Of a stretch of 64,000 nt of DNA, positions 17,450-26,373 are shown piece after piece (the first letter of the stretch is position 1; every line of letters begins with the position of its first letter). The translations under genes were made by a program, and so were the position numbers. The DNA lies in contig NZ_CP115921.1 of assembly GCF_040412085.2 (NCBI RefSeq), positions 868,001-932,000 of the forward strand. Direction: 5' to 3'. Source of the stretch: Vibrio sp. CB1-14. GTDB lineage: Bacteria; Pseudomonadota; Gammaproteobacteria; Enterobacterales; Vibrionaceae. Under the pieces are notes generated by a model. It was not told the origin of the DNA, did no database searches, and saw only the letters and a program-made list of their open reading frames with translations.

Positions 17450-19199
17450 GGCAGCTCTCCTCTTGCGTGTTTAGTACGTCTTCAATGCGTTGTTTTACAT
17501 AATTTCCCGGTGCGTCAAGCTCACCTTCAAGCACGCGAGCCTCAATTTTCTGTGAGAAATTACGCGCATCAAGCCACTCTTGCCAGTGTCCCCACCAAGA
17601 GCCAGTGTGCTTGTCTGCTGTCTCAAGCCAAGTGTCGGCGTCCGTATCCACTTTGTCATTCGTCCAATAGCCATACTTGGTTGAATCCGCATGATTCATC
17701 GGGCCGGCAATATGTCCGCTTTCCGCTAGTACAAAAGTGTTTTGACCGCTTAGCAGATCCGTGCCCTTAAAGGTGCCTTTCCAAAGCGCGATATGATCTT
17801 CGATAGCGGAAAGGAAGAAAGTTGGCGATTTCACTTTGGTAAGGTCGATACCAATACCGTCAATCTCAATGCCATTTGGCTGGCTGAGTTTGTTTTCTAG
17901 ATAGAACTGGCGCAGCATTTGGTTGTGACAACTTGCTGGCACATTGGTGTTGTCGCTATTCCAATGCAGTAGATCAAACGCGACAGGTTTTTCACCTTTC
18001 AGGTAGTTGGTGATGTAGTAGTTCCAGTAAAGGCTGTTTTCACGAAGCAAACTGAACGACACCGCCATTTGGCGCCCGTCCATATAGCCTTGATGGTTGT
18101 TTTGAGACTCAATAGCCGAAATCATCGGGTCATTGATAAAGATGCCAAGCTCACCAGGCTGCTGGAAATCGAGGATCGTGGTTAATAGCGTGGCTGATTT
18201 AATGCGCTGCTTGCGACGCTTTCCTGCAAGATAGGCCATCGCGGCTGTAAGCAGTGTACCGCCAATACAATAGCCTAGTCCGTTCACTTCACGCTCACCA
18301 GTCTGGGCTTCAATCGCATCCAGCGCCGGGATGATGCCGTCTATCACGTAGTGGCCAAAGTCAGTATCACGGTACGATGCATCCGGGTTAACCCAAGAGA
18401 TCATAAATACGGTGTGGCCTTGATCGACCAGCCATTTCACAAATGACTTACGCTGATTCAAATCCATGATGTAGTACTTGTTCACAAAAGGTGGCACCAA
18501 CATCATCGGACGCTTGTACACTTCTTCTGTTGTCGCTTGATACTGAATAAGCTCAAACAGATGGTTTTTGAATACCACTTTGCCTTCTGTCGCCGCAACG
18601 TTTTCGCCAACCACAAACGCTTCGCTATCGGTCATACGGATATTGAGCATGTCTACGCTTTTGCTCATATCTTTCTGCAATTGGTCGAGGCCTTTGATGA
18701 GGTTCTCACCGTTGGACTCTAGCGTCAGCTTCATGATTTCTGGGTTGGTTGTGATGAAGTTACTTGGTGACATCGCATTGAGAAACTGGCGCGCAAAGAA
18801 CTCGAGGCGCTCTTTTGCTTCTGGTTCGATATCTTGGGTATTACCAATGGTATCGAGTACCGATTTACAGACCAGTTTATAACTCTCTTTGATGTAGCTA
18901 TACATCGGATTTTCAGACCAGCTTTCATCTCTAAAACGGGGATCTGTCTCTTTAGCGGTAGATTCGCTGGTCGACAAAATACAGTCATTAAACAGGTTTA
19001 TCTGTTGGTTCCACCATGTCATTTGCTGCTCTAGGATACTGGTAGGGTTGCTAGCGACAGATTGTGCGAGCTGACTCCAGTCTTCGACTTGAGATTTGAA
19101 GATGGTGGATTGAGTAGGCTTTTGAAACGCATCAAACCAACCTTGGGTGGCTTGAAAGTAACTATCGATGACATCTTGGAATGGGGGCTTATTTTCCAT
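17439..19199 (-). CDS. phaC: Class I polyhydroxyalkanoate synthase
   Basis: A 586-residue PHA synthase that polymerises (R)-3-hydroxyacyl-CoA on granule surfaces. It has the PhaC N-terminal domain and an alpha/beta-hydrolase core. The lipase-like box G-Y-C-I-G-G holds the nucleophile Cys311, with the catalytic aspartate in S-A-I-E-D-H-I and histidine in E-S-G-H-I-A-G-P. Tryptophans around F-M-I-S-W-V-N-P are conserved in the class. The ATG at 19199 has AAGGA seven bases upstream; an ATG at 19241 has no ribosome-binding site. No phaE or phaR is nearby, as expected for class I. Confidence 0.93.
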   Translation of the reverse strand: MENKPPFQDVIDSYFQATQGWFDAFQKPTQSTIFKSQVEDWSQLAQSVASNPTSILEQQMTWWNQQINLFNDCILSTSESTAKETDPRFRDESWSENPMYSYIKESYKLVCKSVLDTIGNTQDIEPEAKERLEFFARQFLNAMSPSNFITTNPEIMKLTLESNGENLIKGLDQLQKDMSKSVDMLNIRMTDSEAFVVGENVAATEGKVVFKNHLFELIQYQATTEEVYKRPMMLVPPFVNKYYIMDLNQRKSFVKWLVDQGHTVFMISWVNPDASYRDTDFGHYVIDGIIPALDAIEAQTGEREVNGLGYCIGGTLLTAAMAYLAGKRRKQRIKSATLLTTILDFQQPGELGIFINDPMISAIESQNNHQGYMDGRQMAVSFSLLRENSLYWNYYITNYLKGEKPVAFDLLHWNSDNTNVPASCHNQMLRQFYLENKLSQPNGIEIDGIGIDLTKVKSPTFFLSAIEDHIALWKGTFKGTDLLSGQNTFVLAESGHIAGPMNHADSTKYGYWTNDKVDTDADTWLETADKHTGSWWGHWQEWLDARNFSQKIEARVLEGELDAPGNYVKQRIEDVLNTQEESCHVA

Positions 19200-19340
19200 C
19201 TTCTCATCCTTTATTGCATAGAAAATAGAGGGCGACACCATGTTTAGAAACGTATGTTTAGAAACTCATGCTCGGAAACTGATGTTTATAAACGAATAGT
19301 TATTAACGAGGTACGCCCATCTCAAAAAGCGGAGCCAAGA

Positions 19341-19685
19341 TTACTTGTTTGGCGTAATTGAACTTGCCGAAATTTCATCAACAGCGGCTTTAAACTCGTT
19401 ACCAATCTGGCTTAGCTTTTGACCGTCTTCCAGTAGGCGCTGGCTTACTTTAGTAATGATCTCGAGTTGTTTGCTGCCGTGGTTCATCAGATCTTGTGGT
19501 TGTTTCACCGCCACAAGGCTTTGTAGGTTTTCGTTAGTCAACTCGCTGTATGCAGTCAAAGTTTCAATCTGCATTTTTGATAGTGTTTCTACGTTCTTCG
19601 CAACCAGTTGGCTGAAGTTAGCAAATGGGTTAAGAACAGATTGTAGTTGAGCATTTACTGCTTCTAGAGCGGCTTGATTTTGCAT
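19341..19685 (-). CDS. phaP: Phasin, PHA granule-associated protein
   Basis: A 114-residue, almost all-helical, lysine/glutamate-rich protein of the Phasin_2 family (N-P-F-A-N-F-S-Q-L, N-V-E-T-L-S-K-M-Q-I-E-T-L-T-A-Y). Phasins coat PHA granules and control their size. The ATG at 19685 has AAGGAAG six bases upstream; the longer frame to 19721 does not. It is the first gene before phaC and phaJ. Its upstream region carries a palindrome matching the PsrA operator pattern. Confidence 0.87.
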   Translation of the reverse strand: MQNQAALEAVNAQLQSVLNPFANFSQLVAKNVETLSKMQIETLTAYSELTNENLQSLVAVKQPQDLMNHGSKQLEIITKVSQRLLEDGQKLSQIGNEFKAAVDEISASSITPNK

Positions 19686-19772
19686 GGTTAGCTTCCTTTT
19701 AAACGTCTTTTTGATGAACAACGTGTCTCTAATATCGAGTTACCTGTTCGCTTTTTGATTTAAGTCATGGAA

Positions 19773-19790
19773 TTCAAACGCGTGTTTGAA
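19773..19790. promoter_or_regulatory. PsrA-like operator upstream of phaP
   Basis: TTCAAACGCGTGTTTGAA is palindromic at 16 of 18 positions and fits the known PsrA pattern CAAAC-N4-GTTTG exactly. It lies about 90 bp before the phaP start, and a psrA-like gene is divergent from it. Function inferred from the match. Confidence 0.55.
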
Positions 19791-20350
19791 TGCGGATATG
19801 ATGAAGAATGCTTAACCCTTTGTCACTAGCCTCAAAAGGCATAATTTATAGGTGATCAGCTCTAAAAATAATGCTCAGTGTTTAATTGTCCTTTGAGTTT
19901 GATTGCATAAGTGCCCAATTTAATTACTGTTAATGACTTGTTGTTATTTAAATTGTGTTTGAATTTTGATTTTGCTAGACGGCTATTAATTGCCAAAATT
20001 GAAATGTAGATCACAAAAATACAGCCGTTCACCTGTAGTAAAAGGCAGTCAATGTATTCGACTTGCTTTATTTATGCTGGATTAACTATTCGATTCTTTG
20101 ATTGCTGTTGGATCCGGGGTTGCATTCCTTGTGTGAATGCTTTGCTGGTGATTCATGTTTTTGTTGTGGTGGTTTATTGTTAACTTTCTGTATTTTAAGT
20201 ATTTTATTGCAATTTCTTTTGGCTTTGAAATTAACCTAAAAAATTTCCCTACTACTTTCATGAGCTTAGATGTATATGCTCTCTGCAATGGATGTTAATT
20301 TTAAAAAGTTGATGTTAATCACTTGTTGGATTAAATTTTGCTGGATATAT
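19791..20350. other. Long AT-rich non-coding stretch between phaP and the TetR gene
   Basis: No convincing gene was found. A 68-codon minus-strand frame (20082-20288) lacks a clear ribosome-binding site and recognisable domains. The stretch must hold both divergent promoters, and could hide a small RNA, but no distinct terminator or structure stood out. Confidence 0.5.
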
Positions 20351-20364
20351 TAAACGAGCGTTTG
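20351..20364. promoter_or_regulatory. PsrA-like operator before the TetR gene
   Basis: On the minus strand CAAAC-GCTC-GTTTA differs from the PsrA pattern CAAAC-N4-GTTTG only at the last base. It lies 18 bp before the start of the psrA-like gene, where autoregulation would be expected. Confidence 0.45.
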
Positions 20365-20382
20365 ATACGGGCGTTTTAAATT

Positions 20383-21045
20383 ATGAAAGTAAAATCTGGA
20401 ACAAAAGAAAAGATATTTAATATTGCTCAGACTCTATTTATAGAGCGAGGTTATAACAATACATCGCTACGAGATATCACTCAAAGAGCCGATGTGAATC
20501 TAGCTGCCGTCAATTATCACTTTGGAGATAAAAACTCTTTAGTACAGGCGATTTTGGATGACTACCTCGTTCATTTAATGCCACAAGTGCATGGGCAATT
20601 AGAACAATTGAACCTCAGAGCAAGCTATAGCGTTGAGGATGTGTTGAACACAATAAAGTCGCCGCTATTGGGTTTAAATAAGTTACACCCAAATGGCATG
20701 GCCAGCTTTTTATTGCTCATTGCTAGCGGTTATAGCGATGTTCAAGGACATTTGCGATGGTTCATTGTTAATCATTACGGGAAAACTTTAGAGCTATTCA
20801 AACTATCTATGCTCACAGCTAACCCAAGTATTGATGAAGAGCCTTTGTTTTGGCGATTGCATTTTGCCCTTGGGGCGTTCGTGTTTGCCACTGTGTCATC
20901 TAAGGCATTAAACGAGATCGCTGCAAGCCAGTTCGATCGAGACAGTGACTTATTAAATATTATCGAGCAAGCCATACCCTACATTTCGGCTGGCTTAGAA
21001 ACCGACAACAAGCAAGATAATTGCGAAACTCAACAAAAGGATTAA
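20383..21045 (+). CDS. psrA: TetR-family fatty acid regulator, PsrA-like
   Basis: A 220-residue TetR protein. The N-terminal helix-turn-helix (residues ~10-55) contains V-N-L-A-A-V-N-Y-H-F-G, the recognition-helix sequence typical of PsrA, and the C-terminal domain resembles the PsrA ligand-binding region. PsrA regulators sense long-chain fatty acids or their CoA esters and repress beta-oxidation genes. Its stop overlaps the start of the FadE-type gene (TAATG), so the two form a unit, and a PsrA-like box precedes it. The symbol rests on the recognition helix and the neighbour. Confidence 0.75.
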   Translation: MKVKSGTKEKIFNIAQTLFIERGYNNTSLRDITQRADVNLAAVNYHFGDKNSLVQAILDDYLVHLMPQVHGQLEQLNLRASYSVEDVLNTIKSPLLGLNKLHPNGMASFLLLIASGYSDVQGHLRWFIVNHYGKTLELFKLSMLTANPSIDEEPLFWRLHFALGAFVFATVSSKALNEIAASQFDRDSDLLNIIEQAIPYISAGLETDNKQDNCETQQKD

Positions 21046-23339
21046 TGGATATGAGTGTCATTACAAAGAAGTTGATCAGCCAGCCAGCATTTAATCTGTT
21101 TAAGAAAGTGCTGCCACCTCTGTCTGCCACTGAACGTGAGGCCATGGAAGCGGGCGGAGTATGGTGGGATGGCGAATTGTTTTCTGGTAATCCAGATTTT
21201 AATACTCTTCACAATTATCCCAAGCCGACGCTGACCGCGGAAGAACAGAACTTTATAGAAAATCAGCTCGAAACGTTGTTGTCGATGCTCGATGATCACA
21301 AAGCCGTCAAAGAAGATCGCGATTTGCCACCAGAAGTCTGGGAGTATCTGAAGAAAGAGCGCTTCTTCTCCCTTATCATCTCCAAGGAATACGGCGGGCG
21401 CGCTTTCTCTGCGCTGGCCAATTCAACGATAGTGTCCAAAATCGCGACTCGTAGCATGAGCGCGGCGATTACGGTCATGGTGCCTAACTCCTTAGGCCCA
21501 GGCGAACTGCTTTCACACTATGGTACTCAAGCACAAAAAGACTATTGGTTGCCTCGACTCGCTGATGGTACAGACACACCATGTTTTGCCCTCACGGGGC
21601 CTGAAGCAGGTTCTGATGCGGGTGGTATACCGGATACCGGCGTTGTTTGTTATGGCGAACACCAAGGTGAGGAAGTGTTAGGTATCCGACTTAATTGGAA
21701 CAAACGTTATATCACCTTAGCGCCCATAGCGACCGTAATGGGACTGGCGTTTAAGATGCTAGATCCTGACGGTTTACTTGGCGATAACAAGAACGTCGGC
21801 ATTACGTGTGCATTGATTCCAACCGATCACCCTGGTGTGGTGATAGGCGAAAGACATGACCCCCTTCATTTGGCCTTCATGAATGGCACGATCCAAGGTC
21901 AGGATGTGTTCATCCCGATGGACTGGCTCATTGGCGGCGCTAACTATGCGGGTAAGGGCTGGCGTATGTTGGTGGAATGTCTATCAGCAGGGCGCGGTAT
22001 ATCACTGCCGGCACTAGGCACCGCTATTGGCCATTTGACGGCGAGAACAACCGGTGCGTACGCCTATGTTCGTAAGCAGTTTGGTATGTCGATTGGTAAA
22101 TTTGAAGGGGTGGCTGAAGCGTTAGGTCGTATTGGCGGTTTGAACTACTTGCTGGAAGCGAGCCGCACCCTAACAACGACGTCGCTTGATATGGGGCAAA
22201 AACCGGGTATTGTCACCGCCATTGCCAAATATCACATGACAGAAATCTCACGCACCATCTTGAATGACTCGATGGATATCCACGCAGGGCGTGCTATCCA
22301 ATGTGGGCCAATGAACTACTTGTCTTCGGCCTATTTGGGTGTGCCGGTTGCTATCACGGTGGAAGGTGCGAACATTCTAACGCGTAACCTTATGATTTTT
22401 GGTCAGGGTGCCACGCGTTGCCATCCATACGTGTTCCAAGAAATGGAAGCGGCGGCCAACCCAGATCATCAAGCGGGTCTTGAGGCGTTTGATAACTTGT
22501 TGTTTAAACATATCGGTCACGCGACAAAAAATTCTATTGGCGGCTTGTTTGCTGCATTGACAGGCTCTGCGCTAACCTCGTCGCCGGTAAGTGGTGAAAC
22601 AGCTCGTCACTATAAAAATTTGAAGCGCTTGAGCAAGGCTCTTGCGGTGAGTGCTGACTTTGCCATGTTAACGCTGGGTGGTGAGCTGAAACGCAAAGAG
22701 CTGATTTCTGCGCGACTCGGTGATGGTCTTGCATACCTCTATTTGGCATCAGCAGTATTGAAGAAATACCAAGATGAGGGCAGCCGAGCAGAAGAACGTG
22801 ACTTTGTTGATTATGCAGTCGATTACTGTTTCCACCATGCGGCGAAGTCATTGAATGAAGCTTACCGCAACTTTCCAAGCGGATTCGCAGGTAAAACATT
22901 AAAAACACTGCTATTCCCAATTGGTAACCATTTCAAATTACCAAGCGATGATGTCACTTTGCGCATCGCAAACAAGCTGATGGTACCTGGTGAAATGCGC
23001 GATCGCTTGACGCATCTGTGCTATGTCGGAGCTGCTGAAGATGACAATGTTGGACTGATGGATCGCGCTTTTGTTGCCATGTATGGTGTGCGAGATTTAG
23101 AGAAGAAGCTTCTTGCAGGCGTTAAAGCAGGCAAGGTTGCTCGCAAAGGACTATTAGCTGACCGTTTGGCACAAGCACTGAAAGAAAATATCTTGAGCCA
23201 AGAGGAAGTCGATAAAATTCTAGAGGCGGATGCGCTTCGTTACCGAGCGATTCAGGTTGACCATTTCAGCCATGATATGAAGACCACGCTAACGAATGGT
23301 GATCCTCAAAAACAAAAGGCGCTCGCCAACGCAAGCTAG
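21045..23339 (+). CDS. fadE: FadE-type acyl-CoA dehydrogenase
   Basis: A large acyl-CoA dehydrogenase of about 764 residues, the size of the enterobacterial FadE/YafH class rather than the ~380-residue mitochondrial type. It has an N-terminal helical domain, a beta-domain with C-F-A-L-T-G-P-E-A-G-S-D-A-G, a C-terminal helical domain with D-I-H-A-G-R-A-I-Q, and a C-terminal extension. It does the first step of beta-oxidation, acyl-CoA to trans-2-enoyl-CoA, with FAD. Start options are 21045 (overlapping the psrA stop) and 21051; AAGG lies just upstream. The enoyl-CoA it makes is the substrate PhaJ needs. Confidence 0.9.
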   Translation: MDMSVITKKLISQPAFNLFKKVLPPLSATEREAMEAGGVWWDGELFSGNPDFNTLHNYPKPTLTAEEQNFIENQLETLLSMLDDHKAVKEDRDLPPEVWEYLKKERFFSLIISKEYGGRAFSALANSTIVSKIATRSMSAAITVMVPNSLGPGELLSHYGTQAQKDYWLPRLADGTDTPCFALTGPEAGSDAGGIPDTGVVCYGEHQGEEVLGIRLNWNKRYITLAPIATVMGLAFKMLDPDGLLGDNKNVGITCALIPTDHPGVVIGERHDPLHLAFMNGTIQGQDVFIPMDWLIGGANYAGKGWRMLVECLSAGRGISLPALGTAIGHLTARTTGAYAYVRKQFGMSIGKFEGVAEALGRIGGLNYLLEASRTLTTTSLDMGQKPGIVTAIAKYHMTEISRTILNDSMDIHAGRAIQCGPMNYLSSAYLGVPVAITVEGANILTRNLMIFGQGATRCHPYVFQEMEAAANPDHQAGLEAFDNLLFKHIGHATKNSIGGLFAALTGSALTSSPVSGETARHYKNLKRLSKALAVSADFAMLTLGGELKRKELISARLGDGLAYLYLASAVLKKYQDEGSRAEERDFVDYAVDYCFHHAAKSLNEAYRNFPSGFAGKTLKTLLFPIGNHFKLPSDDVTLRIANKLMVPGEMRDRLTHLCYVGAAEDDNVGLMDRAFVAMYGVRDLEKKLLAGVKAGKVARKGLLADRLAQALKENILSQEEVDKILEADALRYRAIQVDHFSHDMKTTLTNGDPQKQKALANAS

Positions 23340-23343
23340 CATT

Positions 23344-23377
23344 AAAAGCCTGTCTACTTCGGTAGGCAGGCTTTTTT
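23344..23377 (+). terminator. Rho-independent terminator after fadE
   Basis: AAAAGCCTG and CAGGCTTTT arms extend through CTAC/GTAG around a TTCG tetraloop and are followed by T residues. The stem begins five bases after the fadE stop. Confidence 0.9.
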
Positions 23378-23418
23378 GTATAACGATAACAAACGATTAA
23401 GTCTCAACTAGGAACATC

Positions 23419-23856
23419 ATGGAAAATCTCCAGCACTATCAAGCGCTAGAAAGCATGTACTTAGCAGCGCCAATTAACGAATTCTATTTACCTCGAATTA
23501 AAGTTCAGGAAGCTCAGGCAGATATTGAAATTGAGCTACATAAAAAATACTTTCACACGGCAGGTGCGGTGCACGGTTCGGTCTACTTTAAAATGCTCGA
23601 TGATGCCGCCTTTTTTGCTGCTGCAAGTCTAGAGAAAGAGTATTTTGTTCTGACGACCTCTTTTACTACCTATATCACTCGGCCTGTTTCCAAGGGGCGT
23701 ATGAAAGCGGTAGGCAAAGTGGTCAATATCAACAGCAGCCAGTTTATTGTTGAGTCGGTTGCCTATGATGGTGAAGATCGCGAGATCGGGCGAGGCAATG
23801 GGTTGTTTGTTCGCAGTAAAATGTTGCTACTAGATGTACCGGGCTATCAGTCTTAA
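23419..23856 (+). CDS. Hotdog-fold acyl-CoA thioesterase, PaaI/4HBT type
   Basis: A 145-residue hotdog protein with H-T-A-G-A-V-H-G-S-V-Y-F-K-M-L-D-D-A-A in the position of the PaaI/YbgC active-site segment, followed by T-T-S-F-T-T-Y-I and a strand with G-K-V-V-N-I-N. These enzymes hydrolyse acyl-CoA or aryl-CoA esters in the cytoplasm. AGGAAC lies before the ATG. It follows fadE but beyond a strong terminator, so it probably has its own promoter. Its place beside fatty-acid genes suggests an acyl-CoA substrate. Confidence 0.8.
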   Translation: MENLQHYQALESMYLAAPINEFYLPRIKVQEAQADIEIELHKKYFHTAGAVHGSVYFKMLDDAAFFAAASLEKEYFVLTTSFTTYITRPVSKGRMKAVGKVVNINSSQFIVESVAYDGEDREIGRGNGLFVRSKMLLLDVPGYQS

Positions 23857-24040
23857 GGGTTTGAATTTATTAAGGGAAGAATTTTCAGAGCCAATTGAGA
23901 GAAATTTGTGAGAAATCGGTGAGGCTGCTGCAAACCTTAACCTGCATGCTTTAACACATGGAAACGCGCAACAACCTTAACTTGTGCATTGTGCGTTTAA
24001 TAAATGGTGTCCTTAGGGACAGTTAAAGGATGGAATCACA

Positions 24041-24724
24041 ATGAAAAAACGTACTCAACTTGGACTTGCTATAACGTCTGCATCACTACTTCTCGGAGCC
24101 GGCTCCGTCAATGCCGCTGAGCTTGAAATCACCATCACTAATGCTACTAAGGGCATCTACTTCACGCCGCTCATCGTTGCTGCACACAATTCAGATTTGG
24201 TGATGTTTCGCACCGGACAAGCAGCCTCTGCCGAGTTAGAGGCGATGGCTGAAGGCGGGGATATCTCTGCGTTGGCTAGCGTGATCGGTAACGCCGGCGG
24301 AGTAGTGGTCGAAAATCCAGCGACTGGCATTTTAAACCCAGGTGTTGCGACGACCTTTTCAATGGATAGCGGAAGCTTTGGCTACCTCTCTCTAAGTGCG
24401 ATGTTACTGCCAACTAATGACGGCTTTGTTGGCCTAGATAGCTGGAAAATTCCAACTGAACCAGGCACCTACAAAGCGACGCTGCGCGGCTATGATGCGG
24501 GCACCGAAGCCAATGACGAGCTTGCTGGAAGCATGCCTAATCCACCTTTCCTTACCTTTGGTGCTGGCGGTAGCGGTGTTGAAACCACAGTAACCAATAC
24601 CACCGTTCATGTTCATCCAGGTAATTTGGGCGATAGTGATCCCGCTGGTGGTATTAGTGACCTAGACAATACCAGTCACCGCTGGTTAAACCCTGTTGCA
24701 ACGATCACTGTTGTAGTGAAATAG
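24041..24724 (+). CDS. Exported spondin-domain protein
   Basis: A 227-residue protein with a signal peptide (cleavage after V-N-A, about residue 25) and one domain of the Spondin_N type: I-T-I-T-N-A-T-K-G-I-Y-F-T-P-L near the start, E-A-M-A-E-G-G-D, G-I-L-N-P-G, D-A-G-T-E-A-N-D-E-L and a late H-V-H-P-G-N. In animals the fold occurs in matrix and adhesion proteins; bacterial roles are poorly known. It lies eight bases before a lipoprotein with the same domain, and both precede a two-component system. Direct repeats of ACCTTAAC (23934-23941, 23974-23981) lie upstream and could be response-regulator sites. Confidence 0.8.
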   Translation: MKKRTQLGLAITSASLLLGAGSVNAAELEITITNATKGIYFTPLIVAAHNSDLVMFRTGQAASAELEAMAEGGDISALASVIGNAGGVVVENPATGILNPGVATTFSMDSGSFGYLSLSAMLLPTNDGFVGLDSWKIPTEPGTYKATLRGYDAGTEANDELAGSMPNPPFLTFGAGGSGVETTVTNTTVHVHPGNLGDSDPAGGISDLDNTSHRWLNPVATITVVVK

Positions 24725-24732
24725 GAGGTCAC

Positions 24733-25428
24733 ATGAAGACACGAATTTTACTATTGGCCAGCGCTGTTGCGGTGATTGCAGGGTGCGGTCACAACGATGA
24801 TGACAGCCCAGCGACTCAAAACTACCGTTATACGGTGAGCGTTCAAAATTTGTCGGCGAATCAGCCATTGAGCCCACTTGCGATACTTGCTCACAATAGT
24901 GGCTTTAGCATGTTTGAGGTAGGGCAGAGCGTATCTGTTGAGCTAGAACATTTGGCTGAAGGTGGCAGCAATGCTCAGTTGCTTGCGTTAAGTGGCAGTG
25001 ACGATAATGTTTACACCAGCACATCAGGGAAAGGGCTCATCATGCCTGGTGCGAGTGACTCCATCACCTTGACCTTGTCACCAGAGCAAGCTAAGTATCT
25101 GTCGGTTGCGTCTATGTTTGTGAACACGAATGATGCGTTTGTCGGTGAAACTGGATTGTCCATTGGTAGCCTCGCATCTGGCGAAACCTTTGTCATGGAC
25201 ATGAATGTCTGGGATTCAGGAACCGAAGGGAATGATGAACTGGCGGCAACCATACCTGGACCTGCTGGTGGTGGCGAAGGCTTTAACGCCAATCGGAATG
25301 ATGACGACAAAGTCACTTTTCATCCGGGAATTGTGAGTAAAGACGATGGGTTAGCAACATCTGCATTGTCTGCGAATCACAGGTTCTTAAACCCTGGGGC
25401 AAGAATTACCATTACACGAATCGAATAA
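24733..25428 (+). CDS. Spondin-domain lipoprotein
   Basis: A 231-residue protein with a lipoprotein signal peptide ending in V-I-A-G-C, which places the lipidated cysteine at about residue 18. The rest matches the preceding gene: Y-T-V-S-V-Q-N-L-S, S-P-L-A-I-L-A-H-N, L-A-E-G-G-S, G-L-I-M-P-G, D-S-G-T-E-G-N-D-E-L and F-H-P-G-I. AGGAGG precedes its ATG. The stop overlaps the next ATG (TAATG). The pair of one soluble and one membrane-anchored domain suggests they meet at the envelope, perhaps with the sensor kinase downstream; that link is inference. Confidence 0.78.
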   Translation: MKTRILLLASAVAVIAGCGHNDDDSPATQNYRYTVSVQNLSANQPLSPLAILAHNSGFSMFEVGQSVSVELEHLAEGGSNAQLLALSGSDDNVYTSTSGKGLIMPGASDSITLTLSPEQAKYLSVASMFVNTNDAFVGETGLSIGSLASGETFVMDMNVWDSGTEGNDELAATIPGPAGGGEGFNANRNDDDKVTFHPGIVSKDDGLATSALSANHRFLNPGARITITRIE

Positions 25429-26318
25429 TGAAAGTTATTACTACCTGCTCCGGTCATGTGCTAGGTCTACGGAATTGGAGCAGGTATCGTGATATGGCAA
25501 GTCAACCAAACCGCAGTTCGTTTTCTGCAAGTGCGCCCCAAGCCTCCACTGCGGCGTATAAAGCCGCCAATATATTATTGGTAGAAGACGACGATGATCT
25601 CGCTGACCTAGTTCAGATGCATCTTAAGTTTCAGGGGCATCAGGTCACGAGAGTGAGTTTGTGTGGGGAAGCGCGCCAACACTGCAGCGTCCAGCCTTTT
25701 GATCTTGTGATTCTCGATAGAGGTCTGCCGGATGGTGACGGCATCGATGTATGCCACTCGCTGCGACGGGTAGAAGATTGGACGCCAGTGCTTATGTTGA
25801 CTGCACGCGACAGTGAAATGGATAAAGTCGACGGTTTGGAAGCGGGTGTCGACGACTACATTACCAAGCCTTTTAGCGTCTTAGAGTTTCAGGCTAGAGT
25901 TCGGAATATTCTACGTCGCCAAACAAGACCTGGCTCCTCAGCGCAAGAGAGCGAAAATAACGAGCTAGTATTTGGACCGCTAACAATTAGCCCAGAGCAG
26001 CACACGGTATCATTGCATGGTAAAGCCATTGCACTTACCGCCACTGAATTTACATTGCTGCACTTTTTGGCCTCAAGACCTGGCAGGGTCTATAGCAAGG
26101 ATGAACTGCTAGAGCATGTTTGGCACACCAACCACACCGGTTATCACCATACAGTGTGTAGCACCATCAACAGGCTGCGCACTAAGCTGACGGTGCCCGA
26201 TTCTACCCAGATGAGCGCCGACACTGAGGCTTCCGATAATTCACAACCAAGTAACCAACAAAGCTTTGTTCAGACGGTGTGGGGCGTTGGTTATAAGTTT
26301 CAATCGATTCGCGTGTGA
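25428..26318 (+). CDS. OmpR-family response regulator
   Basis: A 296-residue protein with a receiver domain (about residues 47-165: I-L-L-V-E-D-D-D-D, phospho-acceptor in V-I-L-D-R-G-L-P, K of I-T-K-P-F) and a C-terminal winged helix (about 180-293, ending V-W-G-V-G-Y-K-F). Two things are odd. There is a 46-residue low-complexity leader before the receiver. There is also an insertion of about 25 residues rich in S, Q, D and N between the recognition helix and the final wing. The ATG at 25428 overlaps the lipoprotein stop; an ATG at 25494 with AGGT upstream is a credible shorter start. Confidence 0.85.
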   Translation: MKVITTCSGHVLGLRNWSRYRDMASQPNRSSFSASAPQASTAAYKAANILLVEDDDDLADLVQMHLKFQGHQVTRVSLCGEARQHCSVQPFDLVILDRGLPDGDGIDVCHSLRRVEDWTPVLMLTARDSEMDKVDGLEAGVDDYITKPFSVLEFQARVRNILRRQTRPGSSAQESENNELVFGPLTISPEQHTVSLHGKAIALTATEFTLLHFLASRPGRVYSKDELLEHVWHTNHTGYHHTVCSTINRLRTKLTVPDSTQMSADTEASDNSQPSNQQSFVQTVWGVGYKFQSIRV

Positions 26319-26373
26319 CGGATTGGATGTGATGAGTTTGATGTGATGGAAGCGAAGTCTAAAAGGAGGTGGT

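Noticed and set aside
20082-20288. 68-codon minus-strand ORF in the phaP-psrA gap
   Set aside because: No convincing ribosome-binding site, no signal or domain, and very AT-rich; treated as chance.
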